From positions 1 through 64,000 of the forward strand of contig PIZK01000008.1 of NCBI GenBank assembly GCA_002835545.1: DNA of 64,000 bases, written 5' to 3'. Under the pieces are notes generated by a model. The model was not told the DNA's origin. It did not search any database and saw nothing but the letters and a program-made list of their open reading frames with translations. This stretch comes from Alteromonadales bacterium alter-6D02. GTDB lineage: Bacteria > Pseudomonadota > Gammaproteobacteria > Enterobacterales > Psychrobiaceae. This document shows, one piece after another, positions 1 to 9,643 of the stretch. How positions within the stretch are numbered: position 1 is the stretch's first letter; the number at the start of each line of letters is the position of its first letter. Position numbers and translations under genes: made by a program.

Positions 1-19
1 ACCTTAAGTGAACGGCATT

Positions 20-44
20 AACCTTATAAGGTTGCTTTTTTTTT
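20..44 (+). terminator. Intrinsic terminator at left edge
   Basis: A 14-base palindrome (AACCTTATAAGGTT, 20-33) is followed by GC and a run of nine T (36-44). It reads as a rho-independent terminator for a plus-strand gene lying left of the window and convergent with ygiQ, whose stop codon begins at 46. Confidence 0.6.
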
Positions 45-45
45 G

Positions 46-2370
46 TTAGGCTCGGTCTGGCCTTGCTCCTAGTGCTGGTTTCCCAGTGGTATTAGGGCGT
101 TTTCGAGTTTTGTTCGGTGTTGCTTTTTTCACTTTAGGTTTGGCTTTCGTTGTTAATGTGGGCTCGGTTCCCTTTGGCTTTTTAGCTTTATTTTTACTAA
201 ACGTCGGCTTATCTTTTCTGATGTCCGGTTGTTTAGGGTGCTTCGTCGCAAAACGTTTATTACCATGTCGACTCGACTCACGACTACGTTTAGTCGCAGC
301 GACTCTTTCCTCTTCAAATTCACTTGGCACAAGACAGTGGCTCTTTGTACCGATTAAATACTTCATGCCCATGCGGGTTAACGCCTGTCGGATTAGTGGC
401 CAGTTTGCAGGATCATGGTAGCGTAAGAGAGCTTTATGTAGGCGGCGTTGACGTTCACCTTTTGCTACAAATAGCTCTTCGCCTTTCTTCTTGTATTTAA
501 CGCGCTTTAACGGGTTGGTTTCAGAATGATACATGGCTGTGGCATTACACATTGGTGATGGATAAAAGTTTTGTACTTGATCACACTCAAAGTCATTACT
601 TTTTAGCCATAAAGCCAAGTTCAACATATCTTCATCGGTACTACCCGGGTGAGCTGAAATGAAGTAAGGGATCATGTACTGTTTTTTCCCTGCCTGCTCA
701 CTAAACTCATAGAACATGTCTTTGAATTTATCGTAGGCACCCATTCCTGGCTTCATCATCAAATCTAGTGTCTTTTTTTCTGTATGCTCAGGCGCTATTT
801 TCAAATAACCCCCAACATGGTGTGACACTAATTCTTTGACATATTCCGGTGACTCAACGGCTAAGTCATAACGTACACCAGAAGCGATTAATATTTTCTT
901 TATCCCTTTAACTTTACGCGCTTCACGGTATAAATCGATCGTGTGTTTATGATCGGTGTCGAGTTTGCTACAGATTTTAGGGAATACACAAGAGGGGTGT
1001 CGGCAGTTAATTTCTGCTTTGGGATCAGAACAACCCAAACGATACATGTTCGCTGTTGGGCCTCCGAGATCTGAAATAGTACCTGTGAAGCCTGGTACTT
1101 TATCGCGGATTTGTTCTAGCTCGTTAAGAATTGACTCTTTCGAGCGGTTTTGAATGATGCGCCCTTCATGTTCGGTGATTGAACAGAAAGAACAACCCCC
1201 AAAACAGCCACGCATAATATTAACTGATGTTTTGATCATATCGTAAGCCGGTATTTTGGCTTTGCCATATGATGGATGTGGTACGCGGGCATAATCTAAA
1301 CCAAAGACAAAATCCATTTCTTCGGTAGTCAATGGGATCGGTGGCGTATTCACCCATAACTCTCTATCACCGTGTTTCTGAATTAACGCGCGTGCGGAAT
1401 AAGGGTTGGTTTCTAGGTGCATAACACGGGCGGCATGAGCATACAGTACACGATCGCCTTTTAACTTTTCAAATGACGGCAAGCGCACTGCGGTTGTTTT
1501 ACTGTCATGGCGAGAAGGGCGTACCGTAACCACTTGTGCCTGTGCTGCCGCTTTTTCAGTCGCTTTATCGGTGTCGTTCTTACAATCGGTATCGGTCTCA
1601 TAAGGGTTAGGCATTTTAGGTACCATCGCCTTATTTGGTTTTTCGATGCGGCTTGAGTCGATTTCTTTATAACCCGGCGGTAACTCTTTAATAATGACTG
1701 CTGTTCCAGCAATGTCGGTTATTGTTTCGATAGGTTCTTCATTAGCGACTCGGTAAGCGAACTCAACCAGAGCTCGCTCAGCATTACCAAAGAGTAAGAT
1801 ATCGGCTTTAGCGTCAATAAGTACAGAGCGACGAACTTTATCAGACCAGTAATCATAATGAGCAAGGCGACGCAGACTGGCTTCAATACCACCAAGGATA
1901 ATAGGCGTATCTTTGTATGCTTCACGACAACGTTGTGAGTAGACTAATACCGCACGGTCAGGGCGTTTACCGCCTTCATTATTTGGTGTGTATGCATCAT
2001 CGTGACGCAATTTTCGATCGGCGGTATAACGATTAATCATCGAGTCCATGTTGCCAGCGGTGACACCAAAAAACAGGTTGGGTTTTCCAAGCTCCATAAA
2101 GGCATCTTTATTATCCCATTTGGGTTGGGAAATAATACCAACACGGTAGCCTTGGGCCTCTAGTACACGACCGATAACTGCCATGCCAAAACTCGGATGA
2201 TCGACGTAAGCATCACCAGAAACAATGATAATATCGCAGCTATCCCAGCCTAATGCGTCCATTTCCTTACGGGTTGTGGGTAAAAAAGGCGCTGTACCAA
2301 AGCATTCTGCCCAGTAAATAGGGTATTGATTGATTGGTTTCGCTGTAGGTTTTGAGACAGTTTTTGACAT
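46..2370 (-). CDS. ygiQ: YgiQ family radical SAM protein
   Basis: A 774-residue radical SAM protein of the UPF0313/YgiQ family. The N-terminal YgiQ domain (about 15-310) precedes the radical SAM core, whose cluster cysteines are in [11 protein letters not shown] (C389, C393, C396). Length and domain order fit the family. The C-terminal 85 residues are a Lys/Arg/Pro/Thr-rich basic tail of low complexity, common in this family and possibly nucleic-acid binding. The biochemical reaction of YgiQ is not something I can state. It is transcribed alone toward the left edge. The start ATG at 2370 keeps the conserved N-terminus; the ribosome site before it is weak. The family call is firm, the role open. 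Confidence 0.93.
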   Translation of the reverse strand: MSKTVSKPTAKPINQYPIYWAECFGTAPFLPTTRKEMDALGWDSCDIIIVSGDAYVDHPSFGMAVIGRVLEAQGYRVGIISQPKWDNKDAFMELGKPNLFFGVTAGNMDSMINRYTADRKLRHDDAYTPNNEGGKRPDRAVLVYSQRCREAYKDTPIILGGIEASLRRLAHYDYWSDKVRRSVLIDAKADILLFGNAERALVEFAYRVANEEPIETITDIAGTAVIIKELPPGYKEIDSSRIEKPNKAMVPKMPNPYETDTDCKNDTDKATEKAAAQAQVVTVRPSRHDSKTTAVRLPSFEKLKGDRVLYAHAARVMHLETNPYSARALIQKHGDRELWVNTPPIPLTTEEMDFVFGLDYARVPHPSYGKAKIPAYDMIKTSVNIMRGCFGGCSFCSITEHEGRIIQNRSKESILNELEQIRDKVPGFTGTISDLGGPTANMYRLGCSDPKAEINCRHPSCVFPKICSKLDTDHKHTIDLYREARKVKGIKKILIASGVRYDLAVESPEYVKELVSHHVGGYLKIAPEHTEKKTLDLMMKPGMGAYDKFKDMFYEFSEQAGKKQYMIPYFISAHPGSTDEDMLNLALWLKSNDFECDQVQNFYPSPMCNATAMYHSETNPLKRVKYKKKGEELFVAKGERQRRLHKALLRYHDPANWPLIRQALTRMGMKYLIGTKSHCLVPSEFEEERVAATKRSRESSRHGNKRFATKHPKQPDIRKDKPTFSKNKAKKPKGTEPTLTTKAKPKVKKATPNKTRKRPNTTGKPALGARPDRA

Positions 2371-2682
2371 GAGCCAGACTTCGTTGTTGCGGGGTGCAAA
2401 TTATAGCCAAGAGCCGTAGTGATAGCCAGTTAATGCGCTTTGTAACGCTACTTTTGTGAGCGAACACAGTGAGTTTTATTTGGTAAGCTGAATGTTTTCT
2501 TTGCTGATTTAATGTTTAAATTAAATAGAATAGCCTGCTTGTGTATGAAACAGTAAGAGTGAGTGCTCACTGTTGGTTCTTTTTAGTGTTATGTCATCGA
2601 AAATAAAAAGTATCAGTATGACTAATAAAGTTTATCAGCATTTACTGAGATAAAGATAAATGCTGATTGAAACGCTCTCAGG
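2371..2682. other. Intergenic region with one hairpin
   Basis: About 310 bases between ygiQ and the small ORF at 2683-2796. I see no coding signal. The only clear structure is the 11-bp inverted repeat at 2634-2667, listed separately. The promoter for ygiQ must lie in the left part, but no convincing -35/-10 pair stands out. Confidence 0.4.
2634..2667. repeat. Perfect 11-bp inverted repeat
   Basis: ATCAGCATTTA (2634-2644) and its exact complement TAAATGCTGAT (2657-2667) flank a 12-base loop. It lies 16 bases beyond the stop of the 37-aa minus-strand ORF. There is no long T tract on either side, so it could be an RNA-stabilising hairpin, a weak terminator or an operator. Confidence 0.5.
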
Positions 2683-2796
2683 TTAAAACAATGAAGGAAC
2701 AAAGACCACCATTAAGGTGATAACAGGCGTGACGACAGCCATGATTGGCACTAAATTGAGCTCTTGTTTGTCAAAGACTTCTTGCTTGTTATTCAT
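2683..2796 (-). CDS. Small single-span membrane protein (37 aa)
   Basis: A 37-residue reading frame starting at the ATG at 2796. It begins MNNKQEVFDKQELNLVPIMA and continues into a valine/isoleucine-rich stretch. A charged N-terminus of about 13 residues is followed by one hydrophobic span with two prolines (about 15-37) reaching the C-terminus. The polar-head then membrane-tail layout and the AGGT element about 10 bases upstream support a real microprotein. I do not recognise the family. It lies between two unrelated minus-strand genes with its own flanking spacers, and the inverted repeat at 2634-2667 could end its transcript. It may be a membrane-inserted regulator of a larger complex, but nothing in the sequence shows that. 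Confidence 0.5.
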   Translation of the reverse strand: MNNKQEVFDKQELNLVPIMAVVTPVITLMVVFVPSLF

Positions 2797-2904
2797 TGCA
2801 TAATACCTGTGATTATTAATGTTGTTATTATGAATGAGTGAGCTGAGGGGATTGTTGATTTATATCAAGTCTAATTCAACGATAGATTAGACGATCGGAT
2901 TAAA

Positions 2905-2940
2905 CCACCAGCAATGATAATTATTCAATATTACTGGTGG
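2905..2940 (-). terminator. Hairpin downstream of DUF885 gene
   Basis: CCACCAG (2905-2911) pairs with CTGGTGG (2934-2940), with further A/T pairing inside. It lies just past the stop of the minus-strand DUF885 gene. The following T tract on the minus strand is short, so termination strength is uncertain. Confidence 0.5.
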
Positions 2941-2953
2941 CTTAGCATCGTTA

Positions 2954-4747
2954 TTAAGTTTGATTGTCTGCGAGTGTTTGTTCAATGTAATGTTGTATTT
3001 GTTGCTCTAATGCTTGCAATGGAATTGAACCTTCTGCAAGTACGCGCTTATGAAACTCTTTGACATTAAACTTATCCCCCAAAGCTTGCTCTGCTTGGCG
3101 ACGAAGACGCTTAATAGTTAATTCACCCATTTTGTAACTAAGCGCTTGCCCTGGCCATGAGATGTAACGATCTGTTTCTGTTTTCACGTTATGTAATGAT
3201 AGCGCTGTATTTTGTGCCATATAGTCAAGCACTTGTTGGCGACTCCACCCTTTGGCATGAACTCCGGTATCAACCACAAGGCGACAGGCACGCCACATTT
3301 CATAAGTCAAACGACCAAATTGTTCGTAAGGCGTACTGTAATAATCGGTCTCAACACCGAGCCATTCGGCGTATAACCCCCAGCCCTCACCAAACGCTGA
3401 GATATAAGAACGGCGGCGAAATTCTGGTAAGTGAGTAAGCTCGCGATTGAGTGATATTTGCAGATGGTGTCCTGGCACTGCTTCATGGAGTGTTAATGCA
3501 GGTAGCACATATAACGGGCGCTTATCGAGTGCGTAGGTGTTAACCCAGTAATAACCTGCTTCATTGTCATTACTAGCACCTTTATAACGTCCTGTGGTGT
3601 ATTTAGGTGCAATTGCTGCTGGCACTGCTTCTACACCATACGGTGTCGTAGGTAGTTGGCTAAATAACTTGGGCAAGATGGCATCAGCTTTTTTAGATAA
3701 CCAAGCTGCTTTTTCTAGTAACTGTTGCGGGGTTGTCGCATAAAATTGTGGGTCCGTACGTAGGAAGTGTAAAAAATCACTAAAGCTACCGTCAAAATTT
3801 AATGAGGTAATGATTTGATTCATTTCTGCTTTAATTCTAGCCACTTCTTTTAAGCCAAGCTGGTGGACTTGCTCAGCATTTAAATCAAGCGTGGTGTAAT
3901 ATTTAACTCGATTATCATAAAAAGCTGCACCATTAGGCAGTTCCGATGCGCCAAAACTGGTGCGAGCTTGCGGGATATATTCTGTGGTCATGAAGTCATA
4001 GAATTGCTGATAACTGGCGATAACCTGATCTTTTATGATTTCTTTCGCTTGTTGCTTGAGCTTTAGTTGTTGTGCTTTATCAATTGTGGCAGGGAGTTCT
4101 TTGAATGGTTGGTAGAACTCACTTTGCTCAATATCATCAGTGATATAGACTTCGATGCTTTGTTCAAAGCCTTTTAATACTGCTTGAGGCTGTGTCATAC
4201 CTGAAGCGATTCCTTGGCGCATCCAAAATAGCTGCTGATCAAAGTATTGCGGTACTTGTTGCATTAACGCTAAATAATCTTGATAGTCTTGCGAAGATTG
4301 AAAGGCATAACGATAACGGATATTGGCTAAGCCAACATGGAAGCCATATTCAGACGTTAGCGGCATATAATGCTGTTTAAAACGATAATTGTCGGCTAAG
4401 TCTTGAATTTGACGACGTAATATCTGCCAATTTAGTTGTTGCGTTGCATCGAGTTGGTTTAAGTTAATTTTATCTAGTTGATTTAAAAAAACTTGATGCT
4501 GTTGGTGTTTATTCGCTAATGCTTGCGGCGACAAATCTGATAATTTATTACTCTTTATTGCGTTATTATCTTCATCGAGGTTATTACGGTATTGCCAGCT
4601 TCGTTGTGCAATTTGATTAAATCGATCTAACTCGCTGAGCTGATTTTTGGTTAACTTAGCAACGGTTGACTCTGGTGAAGCATTGGTTAACTGACAACCG
4701 GTTAATAGACCTGTTAGCGCTATGGGAAGTATATACTTTGTGATCAT
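2954..4747 (-). CDS. DUF885 family lipoprotein, putative metallopeptidase
   Basis: A 597-residue protein with a lipoprotein signal (positively charged start, hydrophobic core, LLTGC lipobox, C18), so probably anchored in the outer membrane or periplasm. The rest is a DUF885 domain, a group of zinc-peptidase-like proteins. The HEAVPGHH motif (H421, E422, H427/H428) is the family signature and the probable metal site. Substrate is unknown; peptides are the usual guess. It is the second gene after the TetR regulator on the same strand, with only 17 bases between, so the two are likely cotranscribed and the regulator may control it. Start at 4747 gives a complete signal peptide. Confidence 0.85.
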   Translation of the reverse strand: MITKYILPIALTGLLTGCQLTNASPESTVAKLTKNQLSELDRFNQIAQRSWQYRNNLDEDNNAIKSNKLSDLSPQALANKHQQHQVFLNQLDKINLNQLDATQQLNWQILRRQIQDLADNYRFKQHYMPLTSEYGFHVGLANIRYRYAFQSSQDYQDYLALMQQVPQYFDQQLFWMRQGIASGMTQPQAVLKGFEQSIEVYITDDIEQSEFYQPFKELPATIDKAQQLKLKQQAKEIIKDQVIASYQQFYDFMTTEYIPQARTSFGASELPNGAAFYDNRVKYYTTLDLNAEQVHQLGLKEVARIKAEMNQIITSLNFDGSFSDFLHFLRTDPQFYATTPQQLLEKAAWLSKKADAILPKLFSQLPTTPYGVEAVPAAIAPKYTTGRYKGASNDNEAGYYWVNTYALDKRPLYVLPALTLHEAVPGHHLQISLNRELTHLPEFRRRSYISAFGEGWGLYAEWLGVETDYYSTPYEQFGRLTYEMWRACRLVVDTGVHAKGWSRQQVLDYMAQNTALSLHNVKTETDRYISWPGQALSYKMGELTIKRLRRQAEQALGDKFNVKEFHKRVLAEGSIPLQALEQQIQHYIEQTLADNQT

Positions 4748-4764
4748 ATTCTTATTCTTATTAT

Positions 4765-5358
4765 TTATTTACTGAAATAGCCTTTCCATAAACGTGCTAA
4801 CGCAGCTTTCGCGTTCACTTCAAAGCTCGTGTCTGGTAAGCGTGTTTGTTGTTGCCATAGCCCGAGTAACTGAGCATGGCTGTCATTGAGTAAGCTTAAA
4901 CTTTGTTGATTATTGAGTACCGGAAACTGTTGTACGATTAACTGTGCTAATTCGTCAAATGCTTGATTATACCAATCATAATATTGCTGTTTGAACTCTT
5001 TATCACTTGCCGGCTCCAAGGTTGAAGATGATAAGCTCGCGAGGTAGAAAAATACATCACTTTTTACTGGGTAGCTGACAAAACAAGTTAATATTTCGGC
5101 TAGACTATGACTTTGGCTAATCGTTTGATTCAACTGATCAAACCATATTTGATAATGTTGTTTTAGCAAAGATAAGTAAATAGTCTCTTTACTTGAAAAG
5201 TACAGGTAGACAGTCCCTTTCGCTTGTTCGCTGGTTTTTGCAATGGTGGCAACTGTCGTTAATTGATGTTGTTGCTTAAATAGCTGCTCGGCGGCATCAA
5301 TGATCAATTGATGTTTAAGCTGCTTATCTTCCTTGGTTTTGGCTCTAGCTGATGTCAT
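4765..5358 (-). CDS. TetR/AcrR family transcriptional regulator
   Basis: A 197-residue regulator. The N-terminal helix-turn-helix (about 15-60) carries the typical TetR pattern IIDAAEQLF ... GTVYLYFSSKETIY. The C-terminal ligand-binding half is divergent and gives no clue to the ligand. An AAGGT element lies a few bases before the ATG at 5358. It is followed at 17 bases by the DUF885 lipoprotein gene, so it probably regulates itself and that peptidase. It is divergent from hemN, with about 200 bases between the starts. I see no clear palindromic operator in that gap. Confidence 0.9.
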   Translation of the reverse strand: MTSARAKTKEDKQLKHQLIIDAAEQLFKQQHQLTTVATIAKTSEQAKGTVYLYFSSKETIYLSLLKQHYQIWFDQLNQTISQSHSLAEILTCFVSYPVKSDVFFYLASLSSSTLEPASDKEFKQQYYDWYNQAFDELAQLIVQQFPVLNNQQSLSLLNDSHAQLLGLWQQQTRLPDTSFEVNAKAALARLWKGYFSK

Positions 5359-5485
5359 GAGTTAACCTTATCTTTACCATTACAAATACGGCATATTTTT
5401 GTTTATTCTATTGTAAGCGATTGAAACTTTCCTAGGCATAAATAGTGCTATGAATACCATAGCGGGTCAACTAATGATCGTTCAA

Positions 5486-5499
5486 TTGCGATCGATCAA
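5486..5499. promoter_or_regulatory. Candidate FNR/EtrA box upstream of hemN
   Basis: TTGCGATCGATCAA matches the FNR consensus TTGAT-N4-ATCAA with a perfect right half and 3 of 5 in the left half. It lies about 75 bases before the hemN start. Oxygen-independent coproporphyrinogen oxidase is a well-known FNR-controlled gene in enteric bacteria, so the location is sensible. Confidence 0.45.
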
Positions 5500-5572
5500 T
5501 GTTTAACGTTATTGTTTGTAGAATAATGACGGCCAAATTGAAAATGCATTTAAAGATATGTTAGGTGACACA

Positions 5573-6955
5573 GTGACAAGACAAGCTCAAGCAAAGATTC
5601 AGTGGGATCAAGCTTTAATCGAGAAGTATAATTATAGTGGGCCGCGCTATACCTCTTACCCAACAGCGTTGGAGTTCGATGAGTCTTTTGGTGAGTCTGA
5701 CTTGGTTAATGCGGTTGCTGATAGTGACAGCGACCGTTTATCGCTATATATCCATATCCCATTTTGTCATATGCTCTGTTATTACTGTGGTTGTAATAAG
5801 ATTATTACTCGTCATTCGCATAAAGCTGATCAATACCTTGAATATCTAGCGGCTGAAATTAAACAACGAGCGGGATTATTTAAGCATCAAACGGTCACCC
5901 AAATGCATTGGGGCGGTGGAACACCGACATTCTTAACTAAACAACAAATTTCTCAACTCGTTGCGTTATTAAAAGAACAATTTAACTTTGCTGAAGAAGG
6001 GGAGTTCTCGATTGAGATTGACCCGCGCGAGATAGAGCTTGATACGCTAGATCATCTACGTGCAGAAGGTTTTAATCGGATTAGCCTTGGGGTACAGGAC
6101 TTTAATAAAGAGGTTCAAAAAGCGGTAAACCGAGAACAGTCTGAAGAGTTTATCTTTGCAATGATCGAACGTGCTCGTGAACTAGGTTTTGTTTCAACCA
6201 GTATTGACCTTATTTATGGCCTACCTCATCAAACGACAGAGTCGTTCGCTCATACGATTGAGCGTGTGATTGAATTATCACCGGACCGACTATCAGTATT
6301 TAATTATGCGCATTTACCTAATGTGTTTGCTGCGCAGCGTAAGTTAAAAGAACAGGACATGCCGGCACCGCGTGAAAAATTACAAATTTTAGAAAATACG
6401 ATTAATCAACTCGTTGATGCGGGCTATCAATATATCGGGATGGATCATTTCGCTAAACCTGACGATGAACTAGCTCAGCTGCAAAATAACGGTAAGTTAC
6501 ATCGCAACTTCCAAGGCTATACCACGCAAGAAGAGTGTGATCTATTGGGGTTAGGCGTTTCATCCATTAGTCAGATCGGCCACTGTTATGCGCAAAACCA
6601 AAAAGATATAAAACAATATTACGCAGCGATTGACGCTGAGACGAGTCCGTTGTGGAAAGGGGTTAATCTAAACGAAGATGACTTTATTCGTCGTAAAGTC
6701 ATTAAACAACTAATTTGCCATTTTGAGCTTGATTTTGGTGCAATTGAAGCACAATGGGATCTTAACTTTGAACAGTACTTCGAAGAGGATCTTAAGTTAC
6801 TTCAAGTGTTTATTGATGATGAGTTGGTTAAATATGATGACCGTTCATTATCGGTCACCCCAAAAGGTGAGCTATTGATTCGTAATATCTGTATGTGTTT
6901 TGATATTTATTTGCGCGATCGCGCGCGTCAGCAACAATTCTCTCGAGTGATTTAA
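5573..6955 (+). CDS. hemN: Oxygen-independent coproporphyrinogen III oxidase
   Basis: HemN converts coproporphyrinogen III to protoporphyrinogen IX without oxygen, a late heme step in the cytoplasm. The radical SAM cluster motif CHMLCYYCGC is present early, followed by GGGTPT and the C-terminal HemN domain. The N-terminus (KYNYSGPRYTSYPTALEF) aligns closely with the E. coli enzyme as I recall it, and the length (460 aa) is normal. I start at the GTG at 5573 because AGGTGA lies 4 bases before it. An in-frame ATG at 5558 would add five residues but has no ribosome site. A candidate FNR box lies upstream and an intrinsic terminator follows. Confidence 0.95.
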   Translation: MTRQAQAKIQWDQALIEKYNYSGPRYTSYPTALEFDESFGESDLVNAVADSDSDRLSLYIHIPFCHMLCYYCGCNKIITRHSHKADQYLEYLAAEIKQRAGLFKHQTVTQMHWGGGTPTFLTKQQISQLVALLKEQFNFAEEGEFSIEIDPREIELDTLDHLRAEGFNRISLGVQDFNKEVQKAVNREQSEEFIFAMIERARELGFVSTSIDLIYGLPHQTTESFAHTIERVIELSPDRLSVFNYAHLPNVFAAQRKLKEQDMPAPREKLQILENTINQLVDAGYQYIGMDHFAKPDDELAQLQNNGKLHRNFQGYTTQEECDLLGLGVSSISQIGHCYAQNQKDIKQYYAAIDAETSPLWKGVNLNEDDFIRRKVIKQLICHFELDFGAIEAQWDLNFEQYFEEDLKLLQVFIDDELVKYDDRSLSVTPKGELLIRNICMCFDIYLRDRARQQQFSRVI

Positions 6956-6981
6956 TTAATATTGAATTTATTTGACATTAA

Positions 6982-7012
6982 GCCGCTGTATATCAGCGGC
7001 TTTTTTGTTTTT
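6982..7012 (+). terminator. Intrinsic terminator after hemN
   Basis: GCCGCTG (6982-6988) and CAGCGGC (6994-7000) form a tight GC-rich stem, followed by TTTTTTGTTTTT. This is a clear rho-independent terminator about 25 bases after the hemN stop. Confidence 0.85.
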
Positions 7013-7184
7013 ATGGTGGGTGGTGATACTATCGAACTTATTAAAGCTCAATTGATACCCATTTTATTAATAGTAGTGACCAATTTTGTAACGAAGATAA
7101 ATAATACAGTTATCACCTGTTTATACCGTTAAAAATGTTCTGGTTAAAAATGCAATTGGTTATGACTGTAAAGGATGACTCACT

Positions 7185-7814
7185 ATGGAATTTTTAATGA
7201 TTATCGTCATGCTTATCGCCTTATTTACCCTTGGCGGTTGGTGGTTGGTCGCTGTAAGACGATCCCATTTTTTAGTAAGCTTTGAGTTTCCAAGCTCGAT
7301 CAAGAAAAAAATAGCCACACAGTACCCCCACTTAAGTAATGATGATATTGAATTAGTGTTAGAGACATTACGTTGCTATTTTCAATTAGTGGCGAAAGCT
7401 AAATACAAAGCGTTAGCGATGCCATCCCAAGTCGTTGATGTTGCGTGGCATGAGTTTATTTTATTCACTAAAAGCTATCAGCTATTTTGTAAAAAAGGCT
7501 TTGGACGCTTTATACATCATACCCCTACTGAAGCAATGTCATCACCAACCGTTGCACAGGAAAGTATTAAGCGGGTATGGCGTTTGGCCTGTATACAAGA
7601 AAATATCAACCCGAAGTCCCCAGAACGTTTACCTGCGTTATTCGCTATTGATCAGCAATTAAAAATAAAAGATGGCTTCTTTTATCAGAAAGATTGTAAA
7701 TCTAATCAACGTGACAATTACTGTGCGACCCATATTGGCTGCGCGTCAGGCTGTAGTGGTTCATCTGCTGACAATGAGAGTAGCTGTAGTGGCGGATGTG
7801 GCGGTGGTGATTAG
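7185..7814 (+). CDS. GRDP-like (glycine-rich domain) protein with Cys/Gly tail
   Basis: A 209-residue protein with one N-terminal membrane span (about 3-24) and a domain resembling the glycine-rich-domain-containing protein family (Pfam GRDP-like). The diagnostic stretch is VVDVAWHEFILFTKSYQLFC near residues 83-102. The last 30 residues are rich in Cys, Ser and Gly, ending CSGGCGGGD, with at least six cysteines after the spacer, which suggests metal binding or disulfides. The biochemical role of the bacterial family is unknown. The gene stands alone between the hemN terminator and the sigma54 regulator (95-base gap). Start ATG at 7185 follows AAAGGATG at a workable spacing. Confidence 0.75.
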   Translation: MEFLMIIVMLIALFTLGGWWLVAVRRSHFLVSFEFPSSIKKKIATQYPHLSNDDIELVLETLRCYFQLVAKAKYKALAMPSQVVDVAWHEFILFTKSYQLFCKKGFGRFIHHTPTEAMSSPTVAQESIKRVWRLACIQENINPKSPERLPALFAIDQQLKIKDGFFYQKDCKSNQRDNYCATHIGCASGCSGSSADNESSCSGGCGGGD

Positions 7815-7877
7815 TTTGTTTGGTCTAAGTAATAACTTGTTGTTGAGACAGCATTAAAAAGACGTCACAATACAAGC

Positions 7878-7894
7878 CTCGATATTTCGTGGTT
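7878..7894 (+). promoter_or_regulatory. Activator-site-like repeat before the sigma54 regulator gene
   Basis: CTCGATATTTCGTGGTT, ending 14 bases before the regulator start. It matches the two repeats upstream of ccoG (10478-10494 and 10498-10514) at 14 of 17 positions each. Its position over or beside the likely promoter suggests autoregulation by the regulator encoded here. The binding protein is inferred. Confidence 0.55.
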
Positions 7895-7908
7895 GGATAA
7901 GTACCCTA

Positions 7909-9351
7909 ATGAGTGATGATAATATAAAGCAATACCTAGCAGACTCAGAACTATTACTTAATGCGGTAGGCGAAGGCGTTTATGGCTTCGATCGCCAAGG
8001 ACATGCTGTTTTTATTAATCCGGCAGCAGAACAAATGACGGGCTGGTCAGCACAAGAGTTGTTAGGAAAAAGCATCCATGAATATCACCATCACAGCCAT
8101 GCTGATGGTTCTTGTTATCCTGCTCATGAATGTAAAATTTATGGCACGGTGCAAGATGGTATTAGTCGTAAAGTGTCGGGGGAAGTGTTCTGGCGTAAAG
8201 ATGGTTCAAGTTTTCCGGTCGAATATACCACGACCCCCGTGTATAAAAACAATCAGCTCATTGGTGCTGTGGCTGTATTTAGGGATGTTAGTGAACAACA
8301 CGCAGCCGACCTCGCATTGCGTCAGGCCTTATCTGAAGTTAAAAAGTTAACTCAGCAATTACAAACAGAAAATACTTATCTAATTAACGAATTACAACAA
8401 CAATGGTCCGGTAAAGGACTGGTGGGAACTAGTGTTCAATTTGAACAAATGTTGATGCAACTTGAGCTGGTGGCTAAAACACAAAGTACGGTACTAATAC
8501 TGGGTGAAAATGGTACGGGTAAAGAGTTGGTTGCACGTAATATCCACCGTTTAAGTTCGCGCGCAAATAGCCCGTTGATTAAAGTTAATTGTGCCGCTTT
8601 TACCGATAATCTATTAGAGTCGGAGTTATTTGGCCACGAACGAGGCGCTTTTACTGGTGCTGTAGAGGCTCGTAAAGGGCGATTTGAAATTGCTGATAAC
8701 GGTACTATTTTTCTTGATGAAATCGGTGAGTTATCGTTAGGGGCGCAAAGTAAGTTATTGCAAGTCTTACAGGAGCAGGAGTTTGAACGAGTCGGTGGAA
8801 ATAAAACCATTAAAGTTGATATTCGTGTGATTGCAGCGACTAATCGTGATCTCGCTAAAATGGTTGATGAAGGGACTTTCAGGATGGATTTGTTTTATCG
8901 GCTAAATGTCTTTCCAATTAACCTGCCACCATTACGCGATCGCATTGAAGACTTAGAGCCTCTTTGTCAGGTCATTATCAGTAAGTTAAATGCTAAGTTA
9001 GGTAAGAAAATCACCGCAATTAGTAATAAGAGTTTACGTTTATTAAAACAGTATCACTGGCCGGGCAATATTCGCGAGTTGCAAAACATCTTAGAGCATG
9101 AAGCTATTTTAGCCACCAGCGACATATTAACGGTCCAGCATAACTTTCTAGAACACAGTGGCGTTAAAGGAGCCAGGAAGTATCAAGCTAATATGAGTTT
9201 AGCTGAAGCTGAAAAGCATCATATTACAGCCACGCTAGACGCTCACCAGTGGTTAATTGGTGGTGATAAAGGAGCGGCTAAGGCCTTAGGCGTTCCAGAA
9301 AGTACATTACGTTCGAGGATGAAAAAACTAGATATTGTTAGGCCCCAATAG
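7909..9351 (+). CDS. PAS-domain sigma54-dependent transcriptional activator
   Basis: A 480-residue enhancer-binding protein. Domains in order: a PAS sensor (about 10-125, with a His-rich loop and C69/C75), a short coiled coil (130-165), an AAA+ sigma54 module (172-400) and a Fis-type helix-turn-helix (about 450-476, [20 protein letters not shown]). Walker A is GENGTGKE (199-206), the sigma54-contacting GAFTGA is intact (246-251), and Walker B is IFLDEIG. It should therefore open sigma54 promoters. There is no receiver domain, so the signal comes through the PAS domain. Repeats matching the site just upstream of this gene occur before ccoG beside a sigma54 promoter, making ccoG the best target in the window. 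The signal is unknown. Confidence 0.92.
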   Translation: MSDDNIKQYLADSELLLNAVGEGVYGFDRQGHAVFINPAAEQMTGWSAQELLGKSIHEYHHHSHADGSCYPAHECKIYGTVQDGISRKVSGEVFWRKDGSSFPVEYTTTPVYKNNQLIGAVAVFRDVSEQHAADLALRQALSEVKKLTQQLQTENTYLINELQQQWSGKGLVGTSVQFEQMLMQLELVAKTQSTVLILGENGTGKELVARNIHRLSSRANSPLIKVNCAAFTDNLLESELFGHERGAFTGAVEARKGRFEIADNGTIFLDEIGELSLGAQSKLLQVLQEQEFERVGGNKTIKVDIRVIAATNRDLAKMVDEGTFRMDLFYRLNVFPINLPPLRDRIEDLEPLCQVIISKLNAKLGKKITAISNKSLRLLKQYHWPGNIRELQNILEHEAILATSDILTVQHNFLEHSGVKGARKYQANMSLAEAEKHHITATLDAHQWLIGGDKGAAKALGVPESTLRSRMKKLDIVRPQ

Positions 9352-9445
9352 CTAGCGAGCTCTGGTTAGAGAAATGTACCGATGATATATTTTTACGCTG
9401 CTTTTGGTTATGATGATTAACCAATGAACAAGAAATGAGATAATT

Positions 9446-9643
9446 ATGAGTGGCCAACACCGTAGTGATATTCAAACGGGTTTACTCGTGAATATCGTAT
9501 TAAAACAAGACCAACGTAGTGGCAAATTAACTCAGGGTCATGTTAAAGATTTACTAACGAATTCTTCGTTCCACCCACATGGTATAAAAGTGCGTTTAAC
9601 CTGTGGGGCTGTCGGACGCGTTAAGGAGGTACTAGCCTCGTGA
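9446..9643 (+). CDS. YwbE family protein
   Basis: A 65-residue protein of the YwbE/DUF2196 family. The sequence follows the family pattern: RSDIQTGLLVNIVLKQDQRSGKLTQG (pieces at 7-32) and a C-terminal GIKVRLTCGAVGRVKEV. Members are small basic proteins of unknown function; the fold looks like a small beta-barrel of the kind that can bind nucleic acid, which is inference. Its stop overlaps the GTG start of the DHH phosphoesterase by three bases, so the two are translationally coupled and probably work in one process. Confidence 0.85.
   Translation: MSGQHRSDIQTGLLVNIVLKQDQRSGKLTQGHVKDLLTNSSFHPHGIKVRLTCGAVGRVKEVLAS

Noticed and set aside
86-421. 111-codon plus-strand frame opposite ygiQ
   Set aside because: It is the antisense of the basic C-terminal tail of YgiQ, with no ribosome site.
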